Positions 28,111-33,358 of a stretch of 33,358 nt of DNA are shown in pieces. Numbering within the stretch: position 1 is the stretch's first letter; each line of letters begins with the position of its first letter. The stretch spans positions 1 through 33,358 of the forward strand of contig CAMWJD010000003.1 in the NCBI GenBank assembly GCA_947174515.1. The letters run 5' to 3'. The translations under genes were made by a program, and so were the position numbers. This stretch comes from an uncultured Porphyromonadaceae bacterium. Lineage in GTDB: Bacteria > Bacteroidota > Bacteroidia > Bacteroidales > Muribaculaceae. Below the pieces are notes generated by a model. That model did not search any database and was not told where the DNA came from. It was given only the letters and a program-made list of their open reading frames with translations.

Positions 28111-30297
28111 ATGAGCAAACTTAGATTTGACGTAGTTCAGGATGCTTTTAAGAAATCAGCTCTTGACGTTGAGGCTCCCGAAAGCCGGCCATCTGAATAT
28201 TTCGGAGAACTTGTGTTCAACCGCGACAAGATGCGCAAATATCTCAAACCTTCCACCTACGATGCCCTGATTGCCTGCATTGAAGGCGACAAGGCTCTCG
28301 ACCGTGAAATTGCAGATCAAGTGGCCGAAGGCATGAAGACCTGGGCTATGGAGCATGGCGTCACTCACATCACTCACTGGTTTCAACCGCTTACCGAAGG
28401 AACCGCCGAGAAACATGACTCCTTCATGGAATATGATGGCAAAGGGGGCATGATTGAGGAATTCAATGGCAAGTCTCTTTTCCAGCAGGAACCTGACGCT
28501 TCCTCCTTCCCTAATGGTGGCATACGGGCCACTTTCGAAGCGCGCGGATACACAGCCTGGGATCCCACTTCTCCGGTTTTCATTCAGGGTGACACTCTTT
28601 GCATTCCTACCGTATTTATATCCTACACCGGAGAAGCCCTTGACTACAAGACTCCTCTGAAACGCGCCCTGAAGGCGGTATCAGATGCAGCTACCCCGAT
28701 CTGCCGGATGTTTGATCCTAATGTGAAGAAAGTTTACTCATATCTTGGATGGGAACAGGAATATTTTCTCGTCGACGAAGATTTCTATGCAGCCCGCCCC
28801 GACCTTATGCTCACCGGCAGAACCCTGATGGGACACGAGTCATCAAAAAATCAGCAGCTTGACGACCATTATTTCGGAGCCATTCCATCTCGTGTGGCCG
28901 CCTTCATGCGTGATATTGAAATTGCCGGTTATCGGCTTGGGATTCCGTTGAAGACCCGCCACAATGAAGTGGCCCCTAATCAGTTTGAGCTTGCCCCTAT
29001 TTATGGCGAGACCAACCTCTCCAACGACCAGAATCAGATGATCATGAATCTTATGAATGATATAGCACGCAAGCATAAGTTTGTGCTGTTGCTTCATGAG
29101 AAGCCTTTCGCCGGCATCAACGGCAGCGGAAAGCACAATAACTGGTCGCTTGGCACCGATACCGGAACTCTCCTCCTTGCTCCCGGCAAGGATCCTATGG
29201 GCAACCTGCAATTCGTCACATTCTTTGTCAATGTGCTTATGGCGGTACAGAAACATAATGCATTGCTGAAGGCTTCTATTGCCACTGCCACCAATGCCCA
29301 TCGCCTTGGCGCCAACGAGGCTCCACCGGCTATCATTTCTTCTTTCCTTGGAAAGGCCATGACCGACGTTTTGCGTAAACTCTTGGAAATGCCTTCCGAT
29401 ACACCTATTGAGATTGCCGGCAAGAAGGGGGCTTCCGTCGGACTGATTGAGATCCCTGAGATTTTCGTTGACAACACCGACCGAAACCGTACTTCTCCTT
29501 TCGCATTCACAGGCAACCGCTTTGAGTTCCGTGCGGTAGGTTCAAGCGCCAACTGCGCCGGAGCCATGACCACACTCAATGCCGCGGTTGCCGACCAACT
29601 CCTCTCTTTCAAGGCTGATGTCGATAAAGAGATAGCCTCCGGCAAACCCATGACCGAGGCTGTCATGGATGTGCTGAAACCTATGATTGCCGATATTATC
29701 GACACCGTATGCTTTGATGGCAACGGCTACACCGACGAATGGAAAGAAGAGGCCAAGCGCCGCGGCCTGGACACAGAAGTCAGCGTGCCGGAGATGATTA
29801 AGGAATTCACCAAGCCTGAGGCTGTCAAGATGTTCACACGCACCGGTGTCTATACTAAGGCTGAACTTGAGGCTCGCAATGAGGTGAAATGGGAGACCTA
29901 CACCAAAAAAGTGCAGATCGAGGCTCGGGTGCTCGGAAGGATGGCGATCAACCATATTATACCCGCCGCTCTTGACTACAAGGCTAAGCTTCTTGGAATA
30001 ATCACTCAGATCAAGGATATCTATCCGGATTCCTATAAGGAAATGGCAAAGACCGAAATTAAACTTCTTGAAAAGGTGACACGCCTCGTTGAGGAGATTC
30101 AAGACCGGGTATCTGCAATGGTGGATGCACGCAAGGCTGCCAATAAAATTGAAAATGAATATGAAAAAGCGAAGGCATATCATGACATAGCTGAGTCGCT
30201 CTTTGCAATCCGCCGGCCTATCGACAAGTTGGAGGAAGTGGTCGACAACGACATGTGGCCGCTCCCTAAATATCGTGAGATCCTCTTTATCAGCTAA
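28111..30297 (+). CDS. glnN: Glutamine synthetase type III
   Basis: 728 aa; FRPSEYFGELVFN-like N-terminus (SRPSEYFGELVFNRDKMRKYL), HWFQPLTEGTAEKHDSF, LGWEQEYFLVD, KTRHNEVAPNQFELAPIY, LLLHEKPFAGINGSGKHNNWSL, RTSPFAFTGNRFEFRAVGSSANCA. Confidence 0.95.
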   Translation: MSKLRFDVVQDAFKKSALDVEAPESRPSEYFGELVFNRDKMRKYLKPSTYDALIACIEGDKALDREIADQVAEGMKTWAMEHGVTHITHWFQPLTEGTAEKHDSFMEYDGKGGMIEEFNGKSLFQQEPDASSFPNGGIRATFEARGYTAWDPTSPVFIQGDTLCIPTVFISYTGEALDYKTPLKRALKAVSDAATPICRMFDPNVKKVYSYLGWEQEYFLVDEDFYAARPDLMLTGRTLMGHESSKNQQLDDHYFGAIPSRVAAFMRDIEIAGYRLGIPLKTRHNEVAPNQFELAPIYGETNLSNDQNQMIMNLMNDIARKHKFVLLLHEKPFAGINGSGKHNNWSLGTDTGTLLLAPGKDPMGNLQFVTFFVNVLMAVQKHNALLKASIATATNAHRLGANEAPPAIISSFLGKAMTDVLRKLLEMPSDTPIEIAGKKGASVGLIEIPEIFVDNTDRNRTSPFAFTGNRFEFRAVGSSANCAGAMTTLNAAVADQLLSFKADVDKEIASGKPMTEAVMDVLKPMIADIIDTVCFDGNGYTDEWKEEAKRRGLDTEVSVPEMIKEFTKPEAVKMFTRTGVYTKAELEARNEVKWETYTKKVQIEARVLGRMAINHIIPAALDYKAKLLGIITQIKDIYPDSYKEMAKTEIKLLEKVTRLVEEIQDRVSAMVDARKAANKIENEYEKAKAYHDIAESLFAIRRPIDKLEEVVDNDMWPLPKYREILFIS

Positions 30298-30310
30298 TTT
30301 CCAATCTCAA

Positions 30311-30358
30311 AAAATAGAGGGCGCACTTCACTTAGAGAAATGCGCCCTTAATTTTTTA
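30311..30358 (+). terminator. Rho-independent terminator after glutamine synthetase
   Basis: GGGCGCA (30319-30325) ... TGCGCCC (30341-30347) followed by TTAATTTTTT. Confidence 0.8.
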
Positions 30359-30367
30359 GATTGCGTC

Positions 30368-31000
30368 TTATTCTACATAGTCTATTTTTACCACAATAAC
30401 CCGTATATCCTGGTCATCCGTGTCATTGGCAATTTTTGCTATATGCCAGTCTTCCGGAAAGAATAAGAAAAATTTATCAGGTGTGGAATCATAGAACTTT
30501 GCTTTCGAGGCATCGTAATCATAATGGATCACGTCGGGCCTATATTCGCAGTTTGGCGTGGATGTTTCATGGTCGATGATGCCGAATCGCTCAATCCCCT
30601 TTACGGCATATTGGAAGTCAATTTTCTGCCGATGGCTTTCAGTACGGCTCTTTTCAAGCGGACGATTACTGCTGTCTTCAACGCTGGCCACTAATGCAGT
30701 TCCTTCAATAGGGTGTTTGCCGGCGGGAATTGCGAGGAGATCAGTCTCCTGAAGCCATTTGAACATGGCATCCCACTGCTCTTTATTTTTTGAATACTGC
30801 TCATAGAAATCCACGACATTCACAGACTCATGGGGATTCCCCTTCACGAAGCCGTTTCTCCAAGCCCCGGATTCCATCCAGCCGGTGCATTGCTCCACTT
30901 TTGCCGGGTCATCACATTGACGGGTGTAGATGCCGTCGGCTACAGCTATCAGAGGAGAGGACGCAAGAATTAGAGATACAAATAGATTCTTCAATTTCAT
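30368..31000 (-). CDS. YhcH/YjgK/YiaL family protein with signal peptide
   Basis: MKLKNLFVSLILASSPLIAVADG leader; then FQYAVKGIERFGIIDHE...YRPDVIHYDYDASKAKFYDSTPDKFFLFFPEDWHIAKIA, typical of the YhcH/EbgC/YiaL fold family. Confidence 0.85.
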   Translation of the reverse strand: MKLKNLFVSLILASSPLIAVADGIYTRQCDDPAKVEQCTGWMESGAWRNGFVKGNPHESVNVVDFYEQYSKNKEQWDAMFKWLQETDLLAIPAGKHPIEGTALVASVEDSSNRPLEKSRTESHRQKIDFQYAVKGIERFGIIDHETSTPNCEYRPDVIHYDYDASKAKFYDSTPDKFFLFFPEDWHIAKIANDTDDQDIRVIVVKIDYVE

Positions 31001-31038
31001 TATAGTTGAGGTTTATTATTTCTGTAGTATATGGCTCC

Positions 31039-31815
31039 TTAATCCTTGAATTCTTCGGCAAGCCCATCAAAATCTTCGGGGAGTTCTCCGAGGCGCCCGT
31101 TGCGGAGGTCGTCGATCCATTGCATCCATCTATTGTCTTTCGATGATTCCGCATACATCTCCTCGATGCTGTCCATGTCAAAATCAGGATTGATCCACGA
31201 AGAACCACCTCCCGCCTCAAAATCAGCCTGAATAGCTTCCATGATTTTACGCATATCCTCAGCACTGTCAATACGCTCTACAGCGAAACCTTCACCGAAT
31301 ACTCTCCGGCCGTCGGTGCGTTCGGCACTGAAAATATCATCTTTTTCAGTTAGAGCCTTATCATTGTCCAGGTTATCCGGCTTGTCAGAATTCAGGAAGT
31401 AATCAAGCTCACTTTTATATGAAGCTGAATAAAATTCGTTGGCTTCATCATTCAGGTAATGATCATTATCAAACGAGTCATCGCACACTCCTATGTACTT
31501 ATCGTCGTCATGAGGGGTATGGAGCATTTCTCTCCATGCAGACACCCTTTTCTGTATCTTCGCAATATCCGGGGCTACATTACCTCTACGGTCAACGCGA
31601 CACATGCTCAAGACCGGATAAAGAAAATCAAAATCGCCACGCCATCCCCCTTCGGTGATGGAAAGGGTGCCGGTCCATCTTCCGTTGAGCTCAAGATTTG
31701 GAAGATTTTCAATTCCTTGTTCTTTAATGTATGTTGTGATCGTGTTAAAGATACGCTCCGCAAGATCGGAAGTATCCAAAGCCGAATACTTTGCTATAAG
31801 TTTAGTCCGAGCCAT
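31039..31815 (-). CDS. Hypothetical acidic protein (258 aa), unknown family
   Basis: Long ORF with its own promoter; Asp/Glu-rich; no family recognised. Co-directional with the YhcH gene, 38-bp gap. Confidence 0.7.
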   Translation of the reverse strand: MARTKLIAKYSALDTSDLAERIFNTITTYIKEQGIENLPNLELNGRWTGTLSITEGGWRGDFDFLYPVLSMCRVDRRGNVAPDIAKIQKRVSAWREMLHTPHDDDKYIGVCDDSFDNDHYLNDEANEFYSASYKSELDYFLNSDKPDNLDNDKALTEKDDIFSAERTDGRRVFGEGFAVERIDSAEDMRKIMEAIQADFEAGGGSSWINPDFDMDSIEEMYAESSKDNRWMQWIDDLRNGRLGELPEDFDGLAEEFKD

Positions 31816-31853
31816 AAGTTTCTAATTATGAAATGAAACCTTATTTCATATCG

Positions 31854-31884
31854 CAAAAATAGCAATAATGGGTAAATTATCCAA
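31854..31884 (-). promoter_or_regulatory. Bacteroidetes-type promoter for the - strand hypothetical/YhcH pair
   Basis: The - strand reads TTG (31884-31882), 20 nt, TATTTTTG (31861-31854), exact TAnnTTTG; 39 nt upstream of ATG 31815. Confidence 0.65.
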
Positions 31885-31900
31885 AAAAATTGCAAAAAAA

Positions 31901-33358
31901 CTAATTGAATGGGATTGCACATTCAAAAATATATGACCTTCCATCTATTGGGAAAGTAAATTCTATCTTCTGAGCATGGAGCAAAAGCCGGGATACACTA
32001 CCCTGACTCTTGCCGTATAGGCGGTCGCCGGCGATTGACATTCCAAGACCCTGCTGAGAGGCTGCATGCACCCGAAGTTGATGAGTGCGGCCTGTGAGAG
32101 GATGGAATTTAACGCGACTTCTTCCATTTTTTATTCCGATAAATTCATATTCCGTGATGGCATCTTTCCCTTTTTCAATGTCTACACGCTGTCGCGGACG
32201 GTCAAACCAATCAGGAGAAAGCGGCAATTCTATTCTGCCTTGTTTCGGTATGGCTTTCGATTCATAATCTCCATCCAATTCAGCTATATAGGTCTTTTTT
32301 ACTCTCCGCGTCGCAAAAAGCCTTTGCATGAGTTTGAATGAAAGAGCTCCGAAGGTGGCCACCAAGAGGCCCGATGTGTCTTGATCAAGACGATGTGCCA
32401 CTTTCACCTCCCTGTCAGGCCCATATTTCTCTTCAAGCCATTGCTGCACTGATATTGCCGTACCCTTTCCCGGCACGGAGAGCATACCGCTGGGTTTATT
32501 GACCACGCAAAACCATTGGTTCTCAAAGATGATTTCAGGATTTTGCGTGACTCTTGAAATGCAGTCGCTATTTAGCGGAGGATGTATGGAAAGACCTTGC
32601 AGCATCCAGTTTAATACGGGGAGACACTTGCCACGGCATGCCGGATAGTGCTGTCCATGTATCCTGACCTCCCCCGTCTTGGGTCTGCCATACCAGTATT
32701 CGGCTATTGACACAGGAGTCCACCCCTGCAGATAGGCAGCCTGCAATAGTTTGGGAGCGCAACATTCTCCGGCTCCTGATGGTGGAATCTTCATGGGAGT
32801 ATCGGCAAAAATATCGCTAAGACTTTTACTTTCACCGCGGGCGTTGAGTACGAAGAAATTATCGAACAGCCATTTCTGCAACGCTTCGGAATCTGAACGT
32901 CGCTTTTCCTTCATTGCTTCAAGACGCAACCGGACTTCCTTCAGTTTAGTTTCGACCGGTTCAAGCTCCATCCTCACCCTCTTTTTTAGTCGATGAAGTT
33001 CCGCTTTCTCAAACTGACTCTGGCTAATCATCGCAGCCATCTCGGCCTCATCTGTCATCCCGGACTTCCTTTTTGCATCCCTTTCCTGTTTTGACAGGCG
33101 GCATCTTTCCTTATAATCCGCAATTTCAGCATCCAGCCTCTTTTTAGCTTTTTCATAGTCTTTTGACGCATCCGCGAGTGCCACATCTTCAAAACGCTTG
33201 ATCTCAATATTCTGACAGGAGATATCAGCTTCTTTTGTCTTGAAGTGGCCCTCCGGCTGGAGATAGTCGAACACCGGACCAACAAATCCGGGATACCAGA
33301 AACCTCCGCTGCCCAATTGACCGGAAAAAGCATAGAGCGTATGGCGCCGACCCTCGGC
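31901..33358 (-). CDS. RluA-family pseudouridine synthase with long N-terminal coiled-coil extension; 5' truncated by window end
   Basis: FCVVNKPSGMLSVPGKG, VAHRLDQDTSGLLVATFGA, PLTGRTHQLRVHAA, GDRLYG. The frame stays open to base 33358 (AEGRRHTLYAFSGQLGSGGFWYPGFVGPVFDYL), so the track TTG start at 33316 is probably not real. Confidence 0.9.
   Translation of the reverse strand, partial: AEGRRHTLYAFSGQLGSGGFWYPGFVGPVFDYLQPEGHFKTKEADISCQNIEIKRFEDVALADASKDYEKAKKRLDAEIADYKERCRLSKQERDAKRKSGMTDEAEMAAMISQSQFEKAELHRLKKRVRMELEPVETKLKEVRLRLEAMKEKRRSDSEALQKWLFDNFFVLNARGESKSLSDIFADTPMKIPPSGAGECCAPKLLQAAYLQGWTPVSIAEYWYGRPKTGEVRIHGQHYPACRGKCLPVLNWMLQGLSIHPPLNSDCISRVTQNPEIIFENQWFCVVNKPSGMLSVPGKGTAISVQQWLEEKYGPDREVKVAHRLDQDTSGLLVATFGALSFKLMQRLFATRRVKKTYIAELDGDYESKAIPKQGRIELPLSPDWFDRPRQRVDIEKGKDAITEYEFIGIKNGRSRVKFHPLTGRTHQLRVHAASQQGLGMSIAGDRLYGKSQGSVSRLLLHAQKIEFTFPIDGRSYIFECAIPFN

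Noticed and set aside
1-33358. CRISPR arrays, tRNA/rRNA genes, prophage, IS elements or toxin-antitoxin modules
   Set aside because: No spaced direct-repeat arrays, no transposase/integrase ORFs and no recognisable RNA genes seen on either strand.

Overview
This 33.4-kb window reads as a densely coded chromosomal segment of a Bacteroidales bacterium, possibly Muribaculaceae. The lineage call is an inference from family composition and from TTG-N19/20-TAnnTTTG type promoters. Most genes are on the + strand and are housekeeping: SDR epimerase (5' truncated), DUF4271, hemD, a receiver-like/PEP-synthase-type ATP-grasp protein, rnhB, a DUF2723 membrane protein, polysaccharide deacetylase, diaminopimelate dehydrogenase, parA-parB-DUF5683-LysM transglycosylase, an MsbA-type ABC transporter, purN (with an unusual CD225 tail), polyprenyl synthase (-), polA, pfkA, an LpxL-like acyltransferase, a GatC-like EIIC plus kduI pair, glutamine synthetase III, a YhcH-family protein (-), an unknown protein (-) and an RluA-like pseudouridine synthase (-, truncated). 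There is no sign of CRISPR, prophage, tRNA or rRNA. The most interesting signals are: (1) a 39-codon Gln-rich ORF (QQQNQQQN) plus two stem-loops between a promoter and glutamine synthetase III, a candidate Gln-sensing attenuator; (2) a KduI carrying a clear Sec signal peptide, directly downstream of an orphan PTS-type EIIC, suggesting periplasmic isomerisation and PTS-independent uptake of unsaturated-uronate products; (3) a PurN fused to a CD225/dispanin membrane domain; (4) a PolA whose 3'-5' exonuclease motifs look degenerate.
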